Notes: generated by a model not told the origin, from the letters alone. DNA of 9,049 bases from Candidatus Altarchaeum sp. CG2_30_32_3053 (GCA_001873845.1 MNZY01000230.1:1-9049); one strand, 5' to 3'; positions 1-6,643 are shown, numbered from the stretch's first letter. Program-made: numbers and translations.

Positions 1-20
1 AATAGAAGAATAGGGTGAAC

Positions 21-56
21 ACGAAAAACAAAAAGGGCATGAAAAACAAAAAGGGC
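21..56. repeat. 18-bp direct tandem duplication
   Basis: Two adjacent 18-bp copies, 21-38 and 39-56, differ only at their second base (AC versus AT, then GAAAAACAAAAAGGGC). One frame across them is open for a short distance (MKNKKG... from position 39, ending in TAA within 30 codons), but it has no family resemblance, so I treat the stretch as non-coding or as the fringe of an upstream gene outside the window. Confidence 0.8.
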
Positions 57-143
57 GTATTCCTGATGAAAAATTTAAAATTTAGATCTGAAAAATAATT
101 ATATTCATTTTGACAGCTTTTGATAATATTGTTTTTATCCATA

Positions 144-173
144 TATTTATTCTTCAAATATTTATTCTTCAAA
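144..173. repeat. 15-bp perfect tandem duplication
   Basis: TATTTATTCTTCAAA occurs at 144-158 and again immediately at 159-173. It lies in AT-rich DNA upstream of the rhomboid gene. No function is visible; it looks like a replication-slippage product. Confidence 0.85.
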
Positions 174-231
174 TCATAATATGTAATATTGATGTTCAAA
201 ATAAATAATCAAAAGTTGAAAAATTCACTAT

Positions 232-263
232 ATTTAACAAAAAATTTTATTTAACAAAAATTT
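232..263. repeat. Imperfect 15-17 bp tandem duplication before the rhomboid frame
   Basis: ATTTAACAAAAAATTTT (232-248) is followed by ATTTAACAAAAATTT (249-263). The second copy runs into the point where the rhomboid reading frame begins, so this rearrangement may have altered the gene's start region. The AT-rich DNA here could also hold the promoter, but no single TATA box stands out. Confidence 0.6.
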
Positions 264-266
264 AAA

Positions 267-1052
267 ATTAGTAGAAGAAGAGGTAGTGGTGGGCTTTTAT
301 CATTTTTCGGAATTGCAACGATTGTACTAATTGTTCTGAATGTAATTGTATTTTTTGGTGTGCAGATGACAGATGAACTGAAAATTTATGACATAAACTG
401 GGCAGAAAACTGTACTAAAAATAAATATACTGCAAATGCTGTGTATAATGAAGAATATTACGCATGTCCCAAAAGTGCTACAAGAGATGGAGGTTACGAT
501 ATAGATTATTGTAAAAAAATTTCTGATGATGCCTGCATATATACTTACACTGATGGCCTTTCACTCGTTGGAAAAAATGCATCTGAAAAACCTTGGACAT
601 TTATAACAAGTATGTTTATGCATGTAGATCTAAACCATTTATTTGGAAATATGTTGTTTTTGTTTATTCTTGGAGGAATTGTTGAAGCGGCAATAGGAAT
701 AAGAAAGTATTTGCTGCTCTATTTTCTTGCAGGAATTTTCGGGGGAATAACAATGATTTTTATGACATCAGTAGGATTAGTAAGTGACAATGTTTCAATA
801 CTCGGCGCTTCCGGGGCAATATTCGGGGTTCTTGGAGCAGCAGCAATTCTTAGACCAATGCAGATAATATATATTTATTTTCTTCCTATGCCGTTAATAG
901 TCATCGGATTAATTTACATCGGACTTCAGGCGTTTTACATATTCACTGGTGGAGAAGCAGGAGTCGCAAATGGAGCGCATATGGGAGGGGCGATTGTTGG
1001 TATAATAGCGGCAATTTATCTCAGGAATAAGGCAAAGAAACAGGAAATTTAA
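267..1052 (+). CDS. Rhomboid-family intramembrane serine protease
   Basis: Rhomboid proteases cut membrane-anchored substrates inside the bilayer with a Ser-His dyad. From the GTG at 360 the protein is 230 residues. It has HVDLNHLFGN at 88-97 (the membrane-2 His/Asn motif), the catalytic GASG motif with Ser151, and NGAHMGG with catalytic His207 in the last helix, so the active site is complete. That start leaves out membrane helix 1. The frame stays open back to 255 and encodes a basic tip (SRRRGSGG) and a strong hydrophobic helix (LLSFFGIATIVLIVLNVIVF) just before the GTG. No ATG, GTG or TTG exists in this extension; ATT at 267 sits where MSRRRG would be expected and is my preferred start (261 residues). 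The large loop between helices 1 and 2 has four cysteines (18, 36, 51, 59 from the GTG) that could form extracytoplasmic disulfides. The transposon remnant downstream faces it. The family call is very sure; the start is not. Confidence 0.9.
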   Translation: MSRRRGSGGLLSFFGIATIVLIVLNVIVFFGVQMTDELKIYDINWAENCTKNKYTANAVYNEEYYACPKSATRDGGYDIDYCKKISDDACIYTYTDGLSLVGKNASEKPWTFITSMFMHVDLNHLFGNMLFLFILGGIVEAAIGIRKYLLLYFLAGIFGGITMIFMTSVGLVSDNVSILGASGAIFGVLGAAAILRPMQIIYIYFLPMPLIVIGLIYIGLQAFYIFTGGEAGVANGAHMGGAIVGIIAAIYLRNKAKKQEI

Positions 1053-1085
1053 AATTTCACTTCAAAAATAAAGTTAAAATTTGGA

Positions 1086-1108
1086 GGGTGTTAACCAAAT
1101 ATAGATAA
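1086..1108. repeat. Left terminal inverted repeat of the IS1-family element
   Basis: This end contains GTGTTAAC followed four bases later by TATAGATA, matching in inverted orientation the block at 2021-2043. It lies just past the last transposase codons on the minus strand. Confidence 0.6.
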
Positions 1109-1402
1109 AAATTTATCTTGAAATATGCTAAACATATTGTCCTTATTTATATTCCAGCATAGTCTTAAAGTCAAATCCACTATTTCTATAGATCTTGAAA
1201 CAACCTTTGTCATTCTTGCCAAGAAATGCCTTATGTTGGAATTGTTACTTTCTATGAGAGTGGTGTTTTTCTTACCTATCACGAGTTTGTTTTTTGGAAA
1301 AATCTGTTTGTATATATCTCAATCGTCTATGTAACTACGTAAAGTACTGCAAAATGTTTCAATTCTTCGTAGAGTTTTTTAGCCGTTTTAATAGAACAAT
1401 TG

Positions 1403-1494
1403 CCAATAACCCCTCCAATGGTTTTGTTTGTACATGCACCTTCTTCTTATTCTCGTTTCTCGTCCAATAACCCCTCCAATGGTTTTGTTTGTAC
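1403..1494. repeat. 31-bp perfect direct repeat, 61-bp period, inside the transposase remnant
   Basis: The same 31 bp (starting CCAATAACCCCTCC and ending TTTGTTTGTAC) occur at 1403-1433 and 1464-1494, separated by a 30-bp pyrimidine-rich spacer. On the minus strand both copies encode TNKTIGGVIG, a normal single-copy segment of IS1 transposases, in two different frames. The 61-bp period is not a multiple of three, so the duplication breaks the frame. A CRISPR origin is excluded because there are only two copies, inside a gene remnant. Confidence 0.85.
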
Positions 1495-1544
1495 TGCAAT
1501 CCAAGGCTTTCTATATTCATATTTTTCGTTTTTTTTTATTAATA

Positions 1545-1669
1545 AGTGTCCATCCATAAACTCGTAATTTTACTGAAAATCTGTAAGATTTTTAAATTGT
1601 CAAAAACATAATAATTTACCTTGAAAAAGTTAAAATTTTTTCAAAATTTATACTTTGTGGATGGACACT
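1545..1669. mobile_element. MITE-like 125-bp element nested in the IS1 remnant
   Basis: The ends are 16-bp inverted repeats with one mismatch: AGTGTCCATCCATAAA at 1545-1560 and TTTGTGGATGGACACT at 1654-1669. The interior is non-coding and AT-rich, with a smaller hairpin (TTGAAAAA at 1621-1628 pairing with TTTTTCAA at 1637-1644). Possible target duplications are AATA (1541-1544) and AATG (1670-1673), three of four bases equal. Removing 129 bp (element plus 4) rejoins the transposase frame exactly between HFI and NKKK, strong internal evidence that this is an insertion. The parent transposon family is not recognised. Confidence 0.75.
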
Positions 1670-2020
1670 AATGAAATGCCACATCTCATCTATTTGAACC
1701 TCTTTGATTTCACTATCAACACTTGGTTCTGGTAATCTTTTGCCCATACTTCTCATTCATTTCAAAACTGCTGGTCTCGACACATTAAAAAGTTTCGCGA
1801 TAAACCCATAACTTGATTTGCCCACAAAATACAACAAAACTGCCAAAACCTTTCCTTCTTGTCCAACCTTTTCTCTTTCATCATCAAGCACAAAATTAGA
1901 CCTATACAGCTTACAATTGTATCGCTGCTTATTGCGAACTTTTTCGCTCTTTACACATTTTGTACCCTTGCATTTTTTGCATACGGTTTCTATACACTTT
2001 ATTAAGATTCAAACATTAAA

Positions 2021-2043
2021 TATATCTATAGTTAACACTCCCT
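2021..2043. repeat. Right terminal inverted repeat of the IS1-family element
   Basis: TATATCTATAGTTAACACTC mirrors the left end at 1086-1108. It lies upstream of the transposase zinc-ribbon codons, as expected for the transposase-start end of an IS1 element. Confidence 0.6.
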
Positions 2044-2054
2044 AATTAATTATA

Positions 2055-2302
2055 TCAAAAAAAATGTTCCCTTTTATATGGCACATAATCATATTCGTTT
2101 GCATCTTCTTTATTTCGTGTCGGAAGTATTCCGATAGTTAATTCGTTATTCTCAACAGCTCCCTTGCATGCCTTTTTCATAATCCCATTTATTCCGCAGC
2201 AAATCAAAATGCAGTATGCGTTTACTATGTCTCTTCTGATATTGTAGCAATTTTTTTAATCTTATCATCAATTTTTCTGTCCTTTTCGATCACAGCGAGC
2301 AT
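2055..2302 (-). pseudogene. TIGR00725/LOG-like Rossmann-fold protein, frameshifted and truncated
   Basis: Two minus-strand pieces in different frames form one recognisable protein. The first piece (2302 to about 2229) reads MLAVIEKDRKIDDKIKKIA and runs into TAG at 2225-2227. The second (2228 to 2055) reads CILICCGINGIMKKACKGAV, then ENNELTIGILPTRNKEDANE, then YDYVPYKREHFF and TGA. The GI-x-GIMKKACKGA, then LTIGILP and N-x-EDANEY order is the core of the TIGR00725 family, relatives of LOG/'lysine decarboxylase-like' nucleotide-binding proteins. The family normally continues with a GxGxxRN segment and a GGxGTxxE motif; both are missing, the remnant ending about 12 bp before the insertion sequence. 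The VIE near the N-terminus stands where the family has VIG. Function was probably nucleotide or nucleoside-monophosphate related, but here it is dead. Identification rests on remembered family motifs. Confidence 0.6.
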
Positions 2303-2577
2303 AATTTTCCTTTCAGTTACTTTTAGACAATTTATTTAAATTTATCTGAGATAGGATTTTCATCATGTATTTATCAACATAAGCCATTCAGCAAATGCTA
2401 ATATCATCACAATTATGAATTACTTTTGAGAAATTAAATTTAACAGATTATGAATTTTGCACATTGAGAAATTATAGTCAAAATCAGATGATTTTTTAAA
2501 AATTTTATGTGGTGAAATTTAAATGATAATTTAATGCTTTTTATGTTAGTAATACTAATTTTAAAATGATAATAAGT

Positions 2578-2630
2578 TTTAATAAATAAATATAATTAAT
2601 AATATTTAATAAATAAATATTAATAATAAC
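2578..2630. repeat. 27-bp imperfect tandem duplication upstream of cobN
   Basis: TTTAATAAATAAATAT occurs at 2578-2593 and 2605-2620, each followed by a similar A/T stretch (AATTAATAATA versus TAATAATAAC), giving a 27-bp period. The second copy ends within 10 bases of the cobN start codon, so the duplication may have doubled or displaced the core promoter. Confidence 0.7.
2605..2620 (+). promoter_or_regulatory. Possible TATA-box region for the chelatase operon
   Basis: The A/T stretch TTTAATAAATAAATAT ends 18 bases before the cobN ATG. There is no purine-rich ribosome-binding site before that ATG (context ACTTTATAAAATG). An archaeal TATA box at this distance would suit a leaderless transcript beginning at or very near the start codon. 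The surroundings are uniformly AT-rich, so the exact box cannot be chosen. Confidence 0.25.
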
Positions 2631-2638
2631 TTTATAAA

Positions 2639-5062
2639 ATGAAATCAATAAAAATCGCTTCAATTATGTGGGCATCAAAAAACACAACACTCAAAGAAGT
2701 AGGCAAAGAGTTAAAAGAGGAATGTATAAATTTAGATAAAGGCAGTATAAATTTAGATGAATGTATAAATTTGGAATTAGATGTTTATTCAACAAAAGAA
2801 ATTGAAGATGATAAAATAAGAGAAAGGTGCATCAGATCATTGGAAAATAGCAGTATAAATTTGATTTACGGCGGGGTTGGAGATGCCTGGATTGAGGTAC
2901 AATCAAGGATAGAAGAAATAGCAAAGAACATTCCGACAATAATTCTCGGACATGATACTGGCTTATGGTCTCTTTCTACTGTAAAAAGCAAGATTGTAGT
3001 GGATGTTAATGCCTACATAGTAATGGATGGGAAGGAAAATCTGAAGAATATGCTCAAATACATCTGCAACGAAATTTTAAATACAAATTTTGAGGTTGAA
3101 GTAGTAAAGGATGTCCCATGGGAGGGCCTGTATCATCCTGATGCAAAAGCACATTTTTCAAATATTGATGAATATCTGAAATGGTATGAAAAAAATAAGC
3201 CGGAATTAAAAGATAAACCCAGGATTGGACTCTTATCATATCGTTCCTACTGGGTTTCCAATAATATGGATGTAGAAAACACCATTGTCAAAGAATTTGA
3301 AAAACAAAGTGTAGGAATTATTCCCATATTTAGTTATAGCATTAAAGACACCGAACTTGGCAATAAAGGAAGTGGTGAATTGGTAGAAGAATGGTTAATA
3401 ACAGACGGGAAATCAAGGATTGATGGATTAATAAACCTGCAAAGTTTCTTTTTATCAGGCACAAAATCAGGCAAAGATGATAAAACAGATATAAGAGAAG
3501 GTAAGATTGCTAAATCAGGTGTTGAAATTTTAAAGAAATTAAATGTACCTGTGTTTCATCCGCTTATAGCATATTATAAAACAGAGGAAGAATGGCGTAA
3601 AGACATGCATGGTTTGGGTGCAAATGTCGGATGGAGCATAGCAATGCCGGAATTTGAAGGGGTGATTGAGCCGGTAATTATTGGAACACAGAGTAAGGAA
3701 GATAACGGGAAATATGTTCCAATAGATGAGCGAATAGAAAAAGTTGCAAAAAGAATTAAAAACTGGATTGAACTGCGAAATAAACCTGTTGAAAAAAGAA
3801 AGGTTGCATTTATATTTAACAATAACCCCTGTGCATCTGTTGAAGCCACTGTTGGAGGGGGAGCAAAACTTGATACATTAGAGAGTGTGGCAAGGATAAT
3901 GCACAAAATGAAGGAATGTGGTTATAATGTCAATCCTCCTGAAAATGGAAAGGAAATGATAGAAACAATTATGGATAGAAAAGCAATATCTGAATTTAGA
4001 TGGACTCCTGTTGATGAGATTGTTAAAAAAGGCGGCGCCTTAAAACTTGTTACAAAGGAAGAATATGAGGAATGGTTCAATACTTTAAAACCAGAAGTCA
4101 GGGAAAGAATATGTGGAACATGGGGAAATCCACCAGGAGAGCATATGGGTGATATGCCGGCTGCAATGGTTTATGAAAATAAGATTGTTGTAACAGGAGT
4201 AAAATACGGTAACGCTGTTGTTTGTGTCCAGCCGAAGAGGGGCTGTGCAGGGGCAAGATGTGACGGTGTTGTCTGTAAAATTTTGCACGACCCGGATCTT
4301 CCGCCTCCGCATCAATATATGGCAACTTATCGCTATCTTGAATATGACTTTAAGACAGATGTAATTGTTCATGTCGGAACGCACGGCAATCTTGAATTTC
4401 TGCCCGGAAAGAGTGTTGGTTTGTCCGAGTCATGCATGCCTGATGTTGGCATTGGAAACATTCCTCATTTATACATTTATAATTCAGATAATCCTGCAGA
4501 GGGAACGATTGCAAAGAGGCGAAGTTATGCAACTCTTGTTGATCACATGCAGACAGTTATGACAGAGTCCGGGTTGTACGAAGAGTTAGAAGAAGTAGAA
4601 AGAAATTTAGCAGAATATAATCAGGCAAAAGTTCTGAATAATAAAGCAAAGATGCATGCAGTGCAGCACATACTTATTGAGAATATAAAAAAGGCACAAC
4701 TTGATAAAGAAATAAAACTTGACGAGTTAGATGCACATAAGAGCTTTGATGAGATTGCTGAAAGAACACATAATGCATTAACCCGCATCAGAAACACACA
4801 GATAGATGATGGGATGCATATCTTTGGAGAAATTCCGGCAAAAGAGCGAAGAGTTGAATTTATTAACGGCATTATGAGATATGATTACAAAGAAAATGTC
4901 TCAATGAGACGATGTATATTTGAAATGATGGGTTTAAATTATGATGAAGCAATGGAAAAGCCGGCAAAATATATAGGTGATTTTGGAAAGACATACGGGG
5001 AATTATTAGATGATGCAGATAAATATTCAAAACATTTCATTGATGAAATTTTAAAAATTTAA
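2639..5062 (+). CDS. cobN: CobN-type cobaltochelatase, N-terminal part
   Basis: CobN/ChlH-type proteins are the large chelatase subunit: they bind the tetrapyrrole (hydrogenobyrinic acid a,c-diamide for true CobN) and the metal, while an AAA+/VWA partner supplies ATP-driven remodelling. This 807-residue product covers about the first 60% of a CobN. Landmarks are a Rossmann-like start (KIASIMWAS), HPLIAYYKTEEEWR near 307-320, NNNPCASVEATVGGGAKLDT near 394-413, and GNPPGEHMGDM near 496-506. VQPKRGCAGARCDGVVCKIL follows near 530-549, then HDPDLPPPHQYMATYRYLE, and the hallmark HVGTHGNLEFLPGKSVGLSE at 578-597. The Cys insert at 536-546 is not part of classical proteobacterial CobN as I recall it and may mark an anaerobe-type subfamily. 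The frame ends with TAA at 5060-5062 in the linker before the C-terminal domain, and the remaining part follows at 5066 in the same frame. Residues 29-46 contain repeated INLD-like units. The metal is inferred by homology. Confidence 0.93.
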   Translation: MKSIKIASIMWASKNTTLKEVGKELKEECINLDKGSINLDECINLELDVYSTKEIEDDKIRERCIRSLENSSINLIYGGVGDAWIEVQSRIEEIAKNIPTIILGHDTGLWSLSTVKSKIVVDVNAYIVMDGKENLKNMLKYICNEILNTNFEVEVVKDVPWEGLYHPDAKAHFSNIDEYLKWYEKNKPELKDKPRIGLLSYRSYWVSNNMDVENTIVKEFEKQSVGIIPIFSYSIKDTELGNKGSGELVEEWLITDGKSRIDGLINLQSFFLSGTKSGKDDKTDIREGKIAKSGVEILKKLNVPVFHPLIAYYKTEEEWRKDMHGLGANVGWSIAMPEFEGVIEPVIIGTQSKEDNGKYVPIDERIEKVAKRIKNWIELRNKPVEKRKVAFIFNNNPCASVEATVGGGAKLDTLESVARIMHKMKECGYNVNPPENGKEMIETIMDRKAISEFRWTPVDEIVKKGGALKLVTKEEYEEWFNTLKPEVRERICGTWGNPPGEHMGDMPAAMVYENKIVVTGVKYGNAVVCVQPKRGCAGARCDGVVCKILHDPDLPPPHQYMATYRYLEYDFKTDVIVHVGTHGNLEFLPGKSVGLSESCMPDVGIGNIPHLYIYNSDNPAEGTIAKRRSYATLVDHMQTVMTESGLYEELEEVERNLAEYNQAKVLNNKAKMHAVQHILIENIKKAQLDKEIKLDELDAHKSFDEIAERTHNALTRIRNTQIDDGMHIFGEIPAKERRVEFINGIMRYDYKENVSMRRCIFEMMGLNYDEAMEKPAKYIGDFGKTYGELLDDADKYSKHFIDEILKI
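2722..2775 (+). repeat. Repeated INLD-coding segments in the CobN N-terminus
   Basis: GTATAAATTTAGAT-like blocks recur at about 2724, 2745 and 2763 (spacings 21 and 18 bp), coding CINLD, SINLD and CINLE. A fourth similar block, GCAGTATAAATTT at 2850-2862, codes SSINL in what looks like normal family sequence. Because all spacings are multiples of three, the frame is kept and the protein gains about 13 residues in a surface-like region. Confidence 0.6.
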
Positions 5063-5065
5063 AAA
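5050..5065 (+). repeat. 8-bp tandem duplication at the CobN split
   Basis: TTTAAAAA at 5050-5057 is repeated at 5058-5065, directly before the ATG at 5066. The in-frame TAA (5060-5062) lies inside the second copy, so the stop codon that splits cobN could have arisen with this duplication. Confidence 0.8.
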
Positions 5066-6589
5066 ATGGATAACTTAAAAATAGCAAAAAAAATACTAGG
5101 GGATAAATTAAAAAATCCGGAGGCTGTAAGCCAACTTGATGAATTAAAAGAAAAAATTTTGGACATATCCAAAAGAATGGATGATTCAGATGAAATAAAA
5201 TCATTACTTAACGGTTTTGATGCGGACTACATTCCATCTGGACCCTCGGGACTTATAAGCCGCGGAAGGGACGATGTTTTACCAACAGGAAGAAATTTTT
5301 ATTCCCTTGACCCTGGAAGGATTCCAACAAAAGCGTCTTATGAAGTTGGCAAACGACTGGCTGAAGCATTGATAGAAAAACACATAAAGGATACCGGAAA
5401 AATGCCTGAAAATATCGCCACGGTATGGTGGGCAGGAGATATAATGTGGGCAGACGGCGAAGTTATGTCCAAGATAATGCATCTTATAGGCGCAAAACCA
5501 AAATGGGGGAGTAACGGAAGAGTAAATGGCTTTGAGATAATTCCATTAGACGAACTTAAAAGACCGAGAATTGATGTGACAATCAGGGTTTCAGCAATTA
5601 CACGGGACTGCTTTCCGGACATTATAGAATTGGCTGATGAAGCAATCAGAACAGTTGCGAAATTAGATGAACCGATAGATATGAACTTTGTAAGAAAACA
5701 TTCCTTAGAGCAAATGGAGCAGGCAGATAAAAATGAAAACAGTGAGGAATGGCAGAATGTAACAACAAGGATATTTTCAGCAAAACCCGGAACTTATGGT
5801 GCAGGAACACAACTTGCAGTTTATGCATCCGCATGGAAAGAAGATAAGGACTTAAGTGATGTTTTTGTTTACTTTAACGGCTATGCTTACGGCAAAGGAA
5901 TATTTGGAAAGGAAGCGCATTCACAATTTGTAAATAATCTGAAAACAGTTGATGCAACTGCCTCAAACACAGTAACAGATGAATCTGACATTTTCGGCTG
6001 TTGCTGTCACTTCGGAACTGAAGGGGGCTTGTGTAATGCTGCAAAACAAATCTCCGGAAAGGATGTTAAATTCTATCATACAGATACAAGAGATCCCGCA
6101 AGGGTCAAAGTAGGGGATTTGGTAGATGAGGTAAGAAGAGTTGTGAGGACAAAAATCCTAAATCCAAAGTGGATTGAAGGACAAAAAAGACATGGCTACA
6201 AGGGAGCAGGAGATATAAGCAAGAGAATTGGAAGGGTTTATGGATGGAGTGCAACAACGAAGCAGGTAGATAAATGGATTTTTGATGACATTACCAAAAC
6301 ATTCGTGCTTGATAAAGAAATGAGGGAATGGTTTAATGAAAATAATCCATGGGCGCTGGAAGAAATTGAAAGACGACTCCTTGAAGCAGAGCAGCGTAAA
6401 TTATGGGATGCTGACCCAGAAATGCTTGCCCAATTAAAAGAACATTACCTTGAACTTGAGGGGCTAATGGAAGAAAAAATGGGTGATGTTGAAGGTGATT
6501 ACCAGGGAGGAGCAATTGACATTTTCACAGATGAGGATGTAGGTGACTGGAAAGCAAAGATGGATGAAATCAGAGCAAAAATAAAATAA
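5066..6589 (+). CDS. cobN: CobN-type cobaltochelatase, C-terminal part
   Basis: This 507-residue product is the missing remainder of the chelatase large subunit. It starts in the variable linker and then carries YIPSGPSGLISRGRDD and VLPTGRNFYSLDP (55-83), TVWWAGDIMWADGEV (119-133), RVSAITRDCFPDIIELAD (174-191) and KPGTYGAGTQLAVYASAWKE (240-259). These are followed by a Cys-rich stretch GCCCHFGTEGGLC (311-323), VRTKILNPKWIEG (360-372), and HGYKGAGDISKRIGRVYGWS to WIFDDITKTFVLD (376-416), the usual CobN finish. With the upstream product the total is 1314 residues, a normal full CobN length, so nothing is missing. It is in the same frame as the upstream part, with only TAA and one AAA codon between. 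No Shine-Dalgarno precedes its ATG (context TTTAAAAAATGG), so translation probably relies on coupling to the upstream stop, or less likely on readthrough. The two products would assemble as a two-piece subunit. Confidence 0.93.
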   Translation: MDNLKIAKKILGDKLKNPEAVSQLDELKEKILDISKRMDDSDEIKSLLNGFDADYIPSGPSGLISRGRDDVLPTGRNFYSLDPGRIPTKASYEVGKRLAEALIEKHIKDTGKMPENIATVWWAGDIMWADGEVMSKIMHLIGAKPKWGSNGRVNGFEIIPLDELKRPRIDVTIRVSAITRDCFPDIIELADEAIRTVAKLDEPIDMNFVRKHSLEQMEQADKNENSEEWQNVTTRIFSAKPGTYGAGTQLAVYASAWKEDKDLSDVFVYFNGYAYGKGIFGKEAHSQFVNNLKTVDATASNTVTDESDIFGCCCHFGTEGGLCNAAKQISGKDVKFYHTDTRDPARVKVGDLVDEVRRVVRTKILNPKWIEGQKRHGYKGAGDISKRIGRVYGWSATTKQVDKWIFDDITKTFVLDKEMREWFNENNPWALEEIERRLLEAEQRKLWDADPEMLAQLKEHYLELEGLMEEKMGDVEGDYQGGAIDIFTDEDVGDWKAKMDEIRAKIK

Positions 6590-6596
6590 GGTAAAA

Positions 6597-6643
6597 AGCA
6601 AAAATAAAAGCAAAAATAAAAGCAAAAATAAAAGCAAAAATAA
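6597..6643 (+). repeat. 12-bp satellite array A (AGCAAAAATAAA x4)
   Basis: AGCAAAAATAAA is repeated perfectly at 6597-6608, 6609-6620 and 6621-6632, with a fourth copy at 6633-6643 that lacks its last A. The same 12-mer also occurs in the last codons of the preceding gene (6574-6585), so the array probably grew from the gene end. It lies in the spacer between cobN part 2 and the ATPase gene. Confidence 0.9.

Larger units (their letters stand above)
1091..2016 (-). pseudogene. IS1-family transposase, multiply disrupted
   Basis: Read on the minus strand, fragments line up in IS1 order. First comes a zinc ribbon (CKKCKGTKC, then NCKLY with the last Cys changed to Tyr). Next is a helix-turn-helix region (SSYGFIAKLFNVSRPAVLK), then IDEMWHF with the first catalytic Asp, KALD and TIGGVIG, and TAKKLYEELK. 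DD-DIYKQIFPKNKLVIGKKN carries the second Asp, and TTLIESNNSNIRHFLARM carries the catalytic Glu, followed by VVSRSIEIVDLTLRL. Lesions are TGA at 1757-1759 and 1517-1519, TAG at 1511-1513, TGA at 1319-1321, a 61-bp duplication that shifts frame, a further frameshift near 1334-1342, loss of a few residues before VVSRS, and the inserted element at 1545-1669. Removing that insert plus a 4-bp duplication restores one frame through HFINKKKRKI. The start is unclear; the ATG at 2014-2016 is near but out of frame. It cannot be functional. Confidence 0.85.
1086..2043 (-). mobile_element. Decayed IS1-family insertion sequence
   Basis: A minus-strand IS1-type transposase fossil is framed by inverted ends. 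The left end (GTGTTAACCAAATATAGATA) and the reverse complement of the right end (GTGTTAACTATAGATA) share GTGTTAAC and TATAGATA, with a 4-bp gap in one arm. The span is about 958 bp. Subtracting the nested 125-bp element with a 4-bp target duplication and one 61-bp duplication leaves about 770 bp, the usual size of IS1 elements. No clear 8-9 bp target duplication flanks it, consistent with age or flanking deletion. It separates the rhomboid from the truncated gene remnant at 2055-2302 and may have removed that gene's 3' part. The boundaries are good to a few bases only. Confidence 0.8.
2303..2638. other. Non-coding AT-rich region upstream of the chelatase operon
   Basis: No reading frame with family resemblance is present on either strand. 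On the minus side, an A/T-rich TATA-like stretch around 2328-2342 could be the fossil promoter of the pseudogene at 2055-2302. On the plus side, the last 60 bases are nearly pure A/T and hold a 27-bp tandem duplication. I see no riboswitch-like structure, tRNA or CRISPR. Confidence 0.6.

Noticed and set aside
15..98. Small open frame over the first 18-bp repeats (MKNKKG...)
   Set aside because: Very short, Lys/Asn-rich low complexity, no start context or family match.
1125..1334. Plus-strand open frame across the IS remnant
   Set aside because: The minus strand here matches the IS1 transposase C-terminus; the plus frame is its shadow. The same applies to the plus frame at 1818-2045.
1403..1494. 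Two identical 31-bp repeats with a 30-bp spacer, CRISPR-like in size
   Set aside because: Only two copies, located within a transposase reading frame whose normal sequence includes the repeat; no further units or cas genes.
1545..1669. The inverted repeats as a transcription terminator
   Set aside because: Arms are over 90 bp apart and frame restoration after excision shows an inserted element.
1319..1759. UGA read as Trp (altered genetic code)
   Set aside because: One of the four stops is TAG, the frame also has shifts, and the intact genes encode Trp by TGG throughout.
2303..2638. Cobalamin riboswitch upstream of cobN
   Set aside because: The region is almost pure A/T near the gene and shows no B12-box-like conserved element; such riboswitches are also rare in archaea.
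5060..5062. Pyrrolysine or other recoding at the CobN stop
   Set aside because: The codon is TAA, not TAG, and no downstream recoding stem-loop is visible; an independent start follows at once.
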